This document shows positions 46,401 through 58,400 of a DNA stretch of 64,000 nt, in pieces. The DNA is from Atherinomorus stipes (taxonomy: Eukaryota; Chordata; Actinopteri; Atheriniformes; Atherinidae), in assembly GCA_023101725.1 (NCBI GenBank), contig JALJCO010010470.1, positions 146,297 through 210,296 of the forward strand. Reading direction: 5' to 3'. The stretch's first letter is position 1, and the number at the start of each line of letters is the position of its first letter. A model generated the notes under the pieces. The model had not been told where the DNA came from. It did no database searches and saw nothing but the letters and a program-made list of their open reading frames with translations. Position numbers and translations under genes: made by a program.

Positions 46401-49400
46401 CCATGGAGATGAGGGGGGTTTATAGTGAAGAATTTACTCATCCTATCATCTACTATCTGGACCCTCATGGTGTCTCTCTAAGGTGAATGTGGGGGCTAGC
46501 CCTCGATGCCCTGACTGAGTTGTCCATCATCAACGTTGGCCTGTGGCTTCCTGGGATATTTACCTTTATAACACCTCTATTAAAACACCTGGAAACTGCT
46601 CAGGTTGACTCTGTTACCTTCTGCTGTAGCACAGATCAAGTTCCATCAGACGTTACTGATTCCTGGATGGACTTGGCTCCCATCTGCTGCTTTTCACTGA
46701 AAATTCACTGCAAAAACTTAAATCTTAACAAGTATATTTTTCTTATTTCTGGTCAAAATATCTCATCACACTCAATATAAGACGTAATTACCTAAATAGA
46801 AATATTTCAGTGAGATAAAGGAACTTGTTTTAAGGCAATGCATCTTATTTAAAGAAATCTTATCAAGAAAATTTCACTTGTTCTTTTGGAAGAATGATTT
46901 TGCTTATTACAAGCAAAAAAATCTTGGCTTCTCTTAAAATAAATAAAAAAATTTCTGGCCTAAAACGGTCTCTATCCGTGTTTTAGACCTCTTTGATCAG
47001 CTGATAGTGACGTCATGCAGCCATAAAGCAAAGCGCTCCAGGTCACATGATCAATGAGAGATGGTGGAGCTTTAACTGAGGTTAAACACACCGTCAGCGT
47101 GAACCAGCACGAATGTTGAGGACAGTGTGTGTGTGTTTGTGTGTGCGTGTGTGTGTGTGTGTACAGGAAAATCAGCTGAGTAACAGCCGTGCGTGCTCCA
47201 GAGAGGACAGCGTGTTGTCATGACCCGCTCTGGCGGAGAGCTGGTCTCCGTCCTCGGTGGACTGTGACGGCGGTGTGATGCTGGGTTACCTGCGGCGCTG
47301 CAGCCTCTGCTGGCCCGCCGTCACGCGTGCGCGCCGACATCTGGATGAGCTCCGCGGAGCTGCTGGAAGGAGGAGCCGAGGAGGGCCGGGCTCCTGCTGG
47401 GGTGGGGAGGGGAGGTTTGGCTGCGACGCTGGGTTTGGGTAGCAGGGAGCCTGCGGGACGCTCGGGGAGGGCGGGCTTCGGGTACAGTAGAGGATCTGGT
47501 CGTCCGGGGTCCAGCGGTCTCATCGGGAGTCTGGGGTCAGCTTGGGACAGAAGGCAGAGGAAGGTTACGACTCCTTACCGGGGGGGGGGGGGGGGGGGAC
47601 ACTTTCATGTATTGAGTTCACTGGCGACTGAACCAAAAAGGTCCAGAAAAGTCCAGAAAAACTTGCCAATATTCCTCCATACTGCTCGTCCAATGTAATC
47701 CACATGTCCTGAGTGGGTAGCGTCCAGAGTTTACTGGAAACTACATCATTTAGTATATTTCTAAAGACTAAACAGTAGAACATTTAGCTGCAGTGAAGCG
47801 CACCCCTTCGAGTTCACGACACTGCGGAAGACCAAACAAGACGAGATCGCGTGTTCCCTCTTTCTTTCTTTGTTTTAAATCAACATCAACCCCTCTTGTG
47901 TTTGTCCGCAGCTCGTTCGCTCTTAGCACAATGTAAACAGCAAATTTCTTCTTCTGTGCTTGCATTTTCGGCAGAGTAGGCACTGAACACCTCGGCTCCT
48001 GTAGTGTCGTGAACTTGCATGAACATGCAAAGTGGAATGTAGTACTGTTTAGGCTGCAACAAGTCAGACAACCTGACTTGTTGCATCATTCCCAAGAAGA
48101 CTCATGACTGTACGAGCTCAAAAGCTGCTTCTACTCAGTACTGAGTGAAGGCTCTGAATACTTATGACCATGTGATATTTCAGTTTTTCTTTTTTAATAA
48201 ATTTGCAAAAATTTCTACATTTCTGTTTTTTTTTCTGTGAAGATGGGGTGCTGAGTGACATTAATGAGAAATAAAATGATACAAGTAAAATTTTTTATTT
48301 TAGCAAATGGCTGCAATGAAACAAAGAGTTAAAAGTTTAAAGGGATCTGAATACTTTCCATACCCACTGTACAAGGTGTTCTTTTTGAAAGTAAAACTAA
48401 CACTCTTAAGAGTTCATATTGAACTCTACAGTGTTAATTTTGAATACTTTGGTTGTTTTTTTAACACAGCTGTGGGAGTTTACAAGTGAGCTCTCACTAA
48501 GTCTTAAATATTTCACTATTTTGAAAACGTTCATTTAACGCAAAAATGTGTGGAGCAACATAAACCCTCAAAAGGTGTTAAATCGACTCTGTGGGAGTTA
48601 ATTGCACACAACTTTTTGCTATATATTTTCATTTATGAGCTGACATTTGATATTAGAGGTTATACAAGGACACTAATTTAGTTATAGCTTTATTGTTATG
48701 TAGCCACTGGCATGTCTAAATACCCCGAGGGGTGCATGCGCCCCCATTTGAGAAAGGGTGGTGTAACCATCCAGTGGTGGTGCAGTAGAGTTGAGAAGTC
48801 GCCATCTTTTCCGTGAACCCTGCTGGCTTTGGGAACATGGGCAGTAACTTTGTTCTGGTCTTTGGAACTCGTCATTCATACCTGATGAAGTAGACATGGT
48901 TCTGGGCTTGGTGTGAGTTGGAGGGGGTTCTGGTTTGTCCAGTATGGCACCTGAAGGACAGAGACGGAGACGGCGTGATGCTGAAAGACATGCTTGTCAC
49001 AACTCTACAATAAGGGACCTGAACACACCCACCTGCAGAGTTGGCCTTTCTCAGCTCTTCGTCTTTATTCTGCAACAGAGAAATCAAACAGCAACTGAGC
49101 AGCGGATCAGAGAAGCTCAGAGGGAGAGTGGAGAAAAGACTCTGAGTCAGAACGGGACGTTTGTGTTGGGAGGATGTCGTCCATGCCCGTTCCAGAAAGC
49201 AAGTTTACCACCAGAAAACGTATTTATAACAGATGAGGTAGGCAGCTGCAGCTCCATAAACTGTATTCAGTGACTGAATATCTAAAACCTTAAATCACTT
49301 TAAAGTGCTGATGACATGATTTTGACATTTTCTCCATGTTTTATAGACCAGAACGTTCTTCATGATGATCTATGTAACAGAAACAAGCACGCCTGCATCA

Positions 49401-52400
49401 ATGAGTTATTAGGAAACATCGCTGCATTTCAGCATGTGACCAGACTGTGGCGCTGTTCACAGAGAATGGACGTGACGTTGTGAGTAGGAGCTCTGCACTG
49501 CTGTCAGTATGGATTTTAATGGGTTTATTGTAGTTTTAAGTTCCTTTTCCAGTTTACAGACGGACAGTAGCGGCTCAGCCTTCTGTTTTATTGCCAGTTA
49601 ATGTTTAAAAGCTCATCAGGACGGCGTTAGTTTATTTATGTTTCCTACTGATCATAAATACATTAAAGAGGATAAATAGGAGCTCTTACGTCCAGCTGTA
49701 GGAGGCTCCTGCAGTCTCAGCCAGTAAAATTCCCGTCTGTAGACACCGTTTACTGGACATGATGAGACTTTAACACATGGAGCTGCCGTCACATCTGCTG
49801 GATTATTCTTCATTCATCAGTGTTTTCTTCACAAAGCTGTGATGTCCAGCTGTGGACAGAGACAGCGTCTCCTCTGGTCTTCACAGCACTTTTATGGCTG
49901 CTTCAAAAGATGCGTCCTTCCCTCCATCCTCATCTTTAGAAATGGGAACTATTTAAAACTCCACTGGAACCATGAAAGTTATCTTCTCATTTTTAAAGGC
50001 TAGTTATTTACCACGAGTTAGCGGTTAGCCACGAGCTAATAGTTAGCTGTGCTGCCTCTCCACACACTTACTCCTGACTCTCTTGTACCGTTCTGGTCCT
50101 GATCCGCTCAGTGCCGGTGTAAGCAGCTCTTCAACAGTTATGGTTCCACTTGGTGCTGGTCTGGGTCTCCTTACAGTTCTCAGTCCGCTTGGTGCTGGTC
50201 TGGGTCTCCTTACAGAGACCTCAGTCCGGTTGGTGCTGGTCTGGGTCTCCTTACAGAGACCACAGTCCGGTTGGTGCTGGTCTGGGTCTCCTTACAGTTC
50301 TCAGTCCGCTCTGTGGGGGTCTGGGTCTCCTTACAGTTCTCAGTCTGCTTGGTGCTGGTCTGGGTCTCCTTACAGTTCTCAGTCTGATTGGTGCTGGTCT
50401 GGGTCTCCTTACAGTTCTCAGTCCGCTTGATGCTGGTCTGGGTTCTCAGTCCGCTTGGTGCTGGTCTGGGTCTCCGTACAGAGTTCCCAGTTCGCTTGGT
50501 GCTGGTCTGGGTCTCCTTACAGTTCTCAGTCCGCTTGGTGCTGGTCTGGGTCTCCTTACAGTTCTGAGTATGCTTGGTGCTGGTCTGGGTCTCCTACAGT
50601 TCTCAGTCCACTTTGTGCTGGTCTGGGTCTCCTACAGTTCTCAGTCCGCTTGGTGCTGGTCTGGGTCTCCTTACAGTTCTCAGTCCGCTTGATGCTGGTC
50701 TGGGTCTCCTACAGTTCTCAGTCCACTTGGTGCTGGTCTGGGTCTCCTTACAGTTCTCAGTCTGCTTGATGCTTGTCTGGGTCTCCTACAGTTCTCAGTC
50801 CGCTTGGTGCTGGTCTGGGTCTCCTTACAGTTCTCAGTCCGCTTGATGCTGGTCTGGGTCTCCTACAGTTCTCAGTCCACTTGGTGCTGGTCTGGGTCTC
50901 CTTACAGTTCTCAGTCTGCTTGATGCTTGTCTGGGTCTCCTACAGTTCTTAGTCCGCTTGGTGCTGGTCTGGGTCTCCTTACAGAGACCTCAGTCAGGTT
51001 GGTGCTGGTCTGGGTCTCCTACAGTTCTCAGTCCGCTTGGTGCTGGTCTGGGTCTCCTTACAGTTCTCAGTCTGCTTGGTGCTGGTCTGGGTCTCCTTAC
51101 AGTTCTCAGTCTGCTTGGATCTGGTCTGGGTCTCCTTACAGTTCTTAGTCCGCTTGGTGCTGGTCTGGGTCTCCGTACAGTTCTCAGTCCGCTTGGTGCT
51201 GGTCTGGGTCTCCTTACAGTTCTCAGTCTGCTTGGTGCTGGTCTGGGTCTCCTTACAGTTCTTAGTCCGCTTGGTGCTGGTCTGGGTCTCCGTACAGTTC
51301 TCAGTCAGGTTGGTGCTGGTCTGGGTCTCCTACAGTTCTCAGTCCACTTGGTGCTGGTCTGGGTCTCCTTACAGAGACCTCAGTCAGGTTGGTGCTGGTC
51401 TGGGTCTCCTTACAGTTCTCAGTCTGCTTGATGCTGGTCTGGGTCTCCTACAGTTCTTAGTTCGCTTGGTGCTGGTCTGGGTCTCCTTACAGTTCTCAGT
51501 CCGGTTGGTGCTGGTCTGGGTCTCCTTACAGTTCTCAGTCCGCTTGATGCTGGTTCTGGGTCTCCTACAGTTCTCAGTCCGCTTGATGCTGGTCTGGGTC
51601 TCCTTACAGTTCTCAGTCCGCTTGATGCTGGTTCTGGGTCTCCTACAGTTCTCAGTCCGGTTGGTGCTGGTCTGGGTCTTCTTACAGTTCTCAGTCCGCT
51701 TGGTGCTGGTCTGGGTCTCCTTACAGTTCTCAGTCCGGTTGGTGCTGGTCTGGGTCTTCTTACAGTTCTCAGTCCGGTTGGTGCTGGTCTGGGTCTTCTT
51801 ACAGTTCTCAGTCCGCTTGGTGCTGGTCTGGGTCTCCTTACAGTTCTCAGTCCGCTTGATGCTGATCTGGGTCTCCTACAGTTCTCAGTCCGGTTGGTGC
51901 TGGTCTGGGTCTTCTTACAGTTCTCAGTCCGCTTGGTGCTGGTCTGGGTCTCCTTACAGTTCTCAGTCCACTCTGTGGGGGTCTCTTGCATGCTGGAGCT
52001 GAACCAGTGGACCGGCTCTGTGAGAAGGTCTTGGAGCTGACTACAGTTCTAGTCCGGTTCTAACCTGTTGTCCCCATCATCATCATCACTCCTCTGAACT
52101 GGCTGATGATCCACCACAGACCAGTTCCAGTCCAGCTGTTCTGGAGCATCTTTCATGTTTTCCACTGTTTTGTTTTTAAATTAATGAGCCGACTGCGATT
52201 GTTTGATCTGGTGACATTTTGTCACGGAGAGGCTAAAATTTCATATTGGATATTTACGTGAATATAAGTCTGATTAACTTCTAACTGCACAGAACTACTT
52301 ATTTTGTTTTGTTGTTGTGCAGAATTACTTGAAGTTCAGGTCGTGTCATCAGCACTTTAAAGTCTAACTTTTCTCATTGTGCTGACACACGTGCATTTGC

Positions 52401-55400
52401 AGGGATGCACGAAACCAAAAAGACTTTTTACTCTTTAAATGTAGAAATATTTATTTTACTAATGAAAAACTATCAGCAAGACTCTAAACATTTTCTAAAA
52501 GATATTAAACAAAACTTTTCGATATCTCAAATGCACAGCAACTTAGATAAGGTGCATCGTTCCTGATAGAGAAATAAAGGCTCCTGGAACTGATGCAGAA
52601 ACATGCATCAGGATTACAGAGTGAGAAAATGTAATGGAGAAGGTAAACATAGAAAATGATGCCGACGAGTTTGATTCAAACATTTATTGTATGTTAACAC
52701 AATCTGGAAACGTTTATTAGTAAACAATAGTAATGACTGACAGGTCACTTGTTTATGTAAATATTAGCATTTTTAAACAATAATTCTGTTCTCCTAATGT
52801 GAGCGCAGCACTGCCGTGCTGACAAAAACAATAAATATGTTATTGGGGCAAGTTGTCATGATATCGGACTTATTGCAATGACACAATAATTTCCTGTTAT
52901 CGGCCTGATAATTATCATGCACCCGTCTGTATTTGTATGGTTTGTACTGTGCCTTGCCAGGGGATCGCAGACGTGCGTTAGCCAGTGGCTAACTAGGGGT
53001 GTAAATTACCAGTTTGATCATGATACGATATCATACCGATAAAGTGGATAGGTGATTCAATGTCTGCTGATATCTCAAAATCAGTCCCGATACAGTTTCG
53101 ATTCAATTTGATTTAGGATCCACTGATCGATACAAAACAATATTACAAGTAATAAACAAGGTTATTGTTTAACACAGCTGTAGCTTTGCAGTAGGATCTC
53201 CCTGCGTCACATCTATCCCCTGCACAAAAACATGCATTTTGCTGTGAAAGTGTAACAGGACCTTCAAAATAAAGCCGTTTTCATAATAAAAGTGGGTATG
53301 ATATCGTTTTTTGGTCAATATTGAATTTTTGGATCGATTTACCATCTATATATCAGTCTGTATCAATCTATCGATATAGATCGATGTATTGTTACACCCC
53401 TAAGGCTAACCCTGGTACGTTGCATGATATGGACACATTTCTGTTTGAAACAAACTTTTCAGCATGTTACTGTGTTATTTCCTCATAAAAACTTAATTTA
53501 AGCTGTTTTTTCTTCATTGTGCATATTTGAGAAATATATATGAATATTCAGGCCAACATAACTGACTGAGCACCGGTGTACGTAACAAGGTGGCACCAAT
53601 CATAAAGCCACAAATACGCATGTGCAGCATCGTAGAAACTGGAGGAAAATCCTAACTTAAACACACTCTCTGAGGAAGAAACTAACAGCCTGCAGGAAGA
53701 TTTCTTCAGAGACAAACAGCCGTCAGCTAACAGACGTTTGATCCAGAGTTCAGAAGAATTTTATTTATTTATTTTTTAGCTCTAGAGGACGGCAAGTTGG
53801 AAAAATGTGTTTGTGTTCAGCGTGGGAGTTTCTTCGTTGTACTGGACGATGAATCGACTCTAGAAGTGGTTGGATTTTATCTTCAGGAGCAGAAAAAGCC
53901 TCAACTTTGTGTGTGAACTTCACTCCTGACAACTTCATGAATCTCGGACAGTAAAGTGTTTTTCTCGGGGATTACTTCTGAACCCTGACGCAGTTCCACC
54001 ATAAAAACGCCTCACGGACAGACAACACCACCAGTGAGTGAAAACGTGTCCCAGCTCAATGCTAACTGTTAGCCGATGACTTGTTAGCTGATTTACGTAC
54101 TTGTCAGGGTCTTTGTGGTTCTTCTGTGGTACTTTTGTGGTACTGTGTGTACTTCAAACTCCATATCTGACTCTGGGTGGAGCATACAGCTCCATAACAG
54201 GCTGCTCTGTTTTATTCTGTCGATCGGAGTCCGATCATCCATCAATGTTTACTAATAATGTCCACGTAAGTGACGAAGCCGGTGCTAAAACCAAATCTGT
54301 TACCTTCAAAATCTGTGTCTGTTGCAGGGCGACGTCATGAAATGGGTGCAGTCAGCCGCTTTACTTCCGTGTTGGGAAGTAGACGAATAAAAACCTAATA
54401 TTCACACCAGATTAGTTTCTATCGTGGTGAGGGAACATGTTTAGCTTATACATGCCTGGAGTTGACTTTTGGAACGTTTGAAAAGCTGATACAGCTGCTT
54501 TAAAGGTAAAAGTCCTTCTGGATGTAAATCACTGAGTATTTAGCTTCTAAATCTCTGCGATCGTTCAGGTGGAGGAGACGAGTTCTGTTCACAGACAGTA
54601 CAGTACCTGCTTTCTGGAGCGGATCCTGGAGATCCTCATTTCATCAGAAAAACAGTTTTTAGTCATTTCATGAAGTAAAAGAGAGACTTCATCTGATTGC
54701 TGATGTCATGCTGTGTTCACGGACACACACACACTCGCTCATAAACACACACATTCTACCTGGCACATCTTGGTGTCGGCAGGTGGAGTTTTGGCCACGC
54801 CCACTCTCTGCAGCATCACCTGAAGCCTCTGTTCAAAACTAGCTGCACTCTCAGATGCATGTTTCTGGAAGACAGCGAGGATGAAGAAGGTGAAGAAGGT
54901 GAAGATAAAGATGATGAAGATGAAGATGGTGAACGCGAGAGCCAACACACACTTTGTGCAGAAAAGGTTAGTTGCCGCTTTCCCCTTGGACATGTAAGCT
55001 AAAGACATGCTAACGCTAATAAACGGTTAGCCGGTTCTGAAACGTTGCTAATGCTAATTGATAGAATCAGATTTTAAATCTGTTTCAGTTTTTATTTAGT
55101 TTTAACTTTTTGTTTTCCAGTTCAGTTAGTTGTCATTAGTTTGAGCAGGCTTGCTGGCTTTACTTTGTTTCTATTTTTTTTTTTTTTTTTTCCATAAATT
55201 ATACAATCTTGTCTGGTGTGACATTGAAAATCATCAGTAAATACATTAAATAGAAACAGATTTCATGTCAACCTAAAGGCTTATGCATTAAACAAATTTA
55301 AAAAGACTAAAACTAAGAATGTTTTTATAATAATTTTAGTTAGTTTTAGGGTTTTTTTTAAAGACACAATACAGTTTCAGTTAGTTATCTTTTTTTTTTT

Positions 55401-58400
55401 TTTTAAACTGTCATTTTAATTTTTTAGTTAAAGGTTGAATATGTAACACGGACAGAACAGCGACATCACGTGTGTCTAGGTTGTAGTTGCAACGGCAGAA
55501 AAACAACTCCAGCCGCTGGGATGCCAGGCTCACTGCCGATACACAAGTGACCAACAGTCTGCAGCATGTCCAACAAGTAACGCAGAGGAGTTTATAACTG
55601 ACAGCTAACGTTAGCCATGTTAGCAAACAAGCTAGCTTACCGATCCAGGAGGAAAGTCGCCATTTCCGTGTTTTGACTCCGTGGAAAACGTTTATGTGGG
55701 TCCATTTAGTGTCGTCTTCACCTAAATTTACTCCAGGTTTTGCTCTTCTCAGGTCACTCCTCCTCAGAAACAGACAACAATATCTCCAGGGCTCTGAAGC
55801 AGCTGCTTCACTCGTTGTCTCCACGGTTTTCCCCTGTACAAGCCTGACTATGACCAAAATATTGTTTCCACACAGAGATCGTATCTGGCAACCTGCAATG
55901 GCGGCGTGTATTGGCTTATAGACGTAAATAAAATGCCATTATCAAACCCGTAAAAAATTGTTTCATAATTATTTTTAGGCTAAATATAATTTTTCTGGGA
56001 AATGTTGTACTTTCATTCTGTACACCCCCAAACGACCTGTGGAGGTGTTATTTTTTTAAAAAATATAGCCTTTAATAAAAATGTTCCATATTCAACCTTT
56101 AAGGAAAATGTTTTTTCAATCTTAGTTTTTTTTTTCGTTAGTTTTAGTTAACTATGAAAACCTTGGTGCGCCACCTACTGCCGAGGAGGAATTAAAGTTG
56201 TAGCTATCACTTCTAAAGGGACCATGACATCAAATGTTCCTTCCCTGGGGTTGTGGGGGTTTGATACGATCCATTATGACTGATGAGGTCATGTGAGTAT
56301 CAGAGTTTCTGTTCATGGACGGTCAGTTTATGCTTTGTTCAGAAACGGTTGAATCAGACAGCAGCTTGTCATTCTTCGTAAGTCATATTCTGCAATATGC
56401 ACACTATCAATTTAAATGTAAGGTAACCGTGACAGTTATGAAGTGGATTATGATTAGAAAACAAACCAAAAACACAAACCTATGTAGGCCTTAGGTCAGT
56501 TTTCATAAAAGTATGAAACTGTTTACATTCTCTGAAATACAGAAACATATTAGCAGCTACAATGTACTCAGTGATATTCATGAATTTTTTATTATGTATC
56601 ATAAATTAATATATGTTCAACAGACAAAATCATATTACAGTAATTAATAAAGGACAATGCTTGTTTTTAATCATTTAAATTTGTAATAATATATTATGTA
56701 TATTTCATCTATGAAAAAATAGTCCGCTATGAAAAATATCAACTTTGACTAGTTAAACTCTCTTTTTCAGGTCCTTTGAGGAAGAACTGGCTCGTTTTGG
56801 ACAGATGACCTGTTGCAGACTTTTATTGTCCCTTCAGCAGCTTCGTGTCATCCCACAAAGTTGTGTAAGTGGAGGAAACATGATCTTGTGTTTCAACCAG
56901 GCTGTTTGTCATAAAGGTTTAATTTTAGAAAAGGTAAAGTTTGTAAATATTCACCTCACATGTTTAGTGATGGTTACTGGAACTTTATACTTTATCCAGC
57001 TTGTGTGTTTATAAGTTATCATTTGTAATTAAATACCTTGGGGAAAAAAAACAACTTAATTCTTAATTCTGTGATCTCACGTTCATCTATAAACTATTCA
57101 CAGGTGTGGGTTGTGTTGTAACGCTTAATTGTTCATGTTGCAATGCAACAGTACAGCAGTGTACTTTGTGTAGTATTAGGTACTAATAAAAAAAAGTTGG
57201 AGTTGGATCCAGCACATTTAGTCTGTTTTTAGCTTTAACATGTCTGTATGTTAAATGCAGCTGATATTTATTGCTATGTATGTGCTGTTAATGTCAGTCT
57301 AATAGTGACTTTGCTGTTGTCCAGAATACTTTAGTGTAAATTGTGATGGATATGTACTTAAGTATTTCTTTTCAGCCTTGTGATGTTGTTTGTCTTTTCT
57401 CTGCAGATCAAGCCCTAAAATAAAATAATTAAACCCATTTCTGTTTTTCCAATTTTTGTCTCAATCTCACAAAAAAAGGAAACATGACTGTTGTCATGTT
57501 TAATTTAAAGTCTCAATGCCATAAAAAATTTAGTATACGTATATCCCAGCAATTACATCATATAAAACTCCATGGAACTTTACTAGTAGCTGTGGAAGTG
57601 ATGTATAAATGTATTTATGATGTTAGTTGAATTATCAATTATTATAAATGATCTGGATTTCAATTATGATGTAAAAAGTTTCATTTTGTCTTGACTTGTA
57701 TCTCCTCATCACTCTTGTTCAACATAGTTGACATTTCTCATGATAGCAGAATACTGAAGAGGCCTGCAGTAATCTCCATTTTCACTCTGCGAAAACACCT
57801 CATTTGCAACAATGGCATCTTCCAGAGCTGCTTAGTTTTATTTATATATATTATTAAATAGATTGCTGTTAAACCCTTATGACTGTTGTTGTAAAAAATA
57901 CTTAAACTTGAGGCTAAATTGTAGCCATAAGTATCGATACCCAAAGTAAAAGTCTTAATCTTTATGTAAAATGAAATTTTACTCTTTTACAGCTTAAGGT
58001 GTAAATTCTGGTAAAAAGGTGTTTGGGTTGTTCAATTTACATGTCATGAATAACAAGGCATCTAGAAGCAACCGGCTGGTCTAGAAATGTAGCTTTATTG
58101 ACATCCAGTAGAGGGCGTGATAGAGAAGGGGTCTAAAACTGCGGGTCTAAAACTGCGGGTCTAAAACTGCGGGTCTGAACCTGCGGGTCTGAACCTGCGG
58201 GTCTGAACCTGCGGGTCTGAAACTGCAGGTCTAAAACTGCGGGTCTGAAACTGCGGGTCTGAAACTGCGGGTCTAAAACTGCGGGTCTGAACCTGCGGGT
58301 CTGAAACTGCGGGTCTAAAACTGCGGGTCTGAACCTGCGGGTCTGAAACTGCGGGTCTGAAACTGCGGGTCTGAAACTGCGGGTCTGAAACTGCGGTCTC

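Noticed and set aside
51037..52002. 321-codon open frame on the plus strand (and 190 codons on the minus strand)
   Set aside because: Produced by a stop-free 39-bp tandem unit; no splice or start context and the repeat changes length freely.
54607..54634. 28-bp minus-strand microexon with good splice sites
   Set aside because: Including it would put a stop codon at the start of the 49069 exon; phase excludes it.
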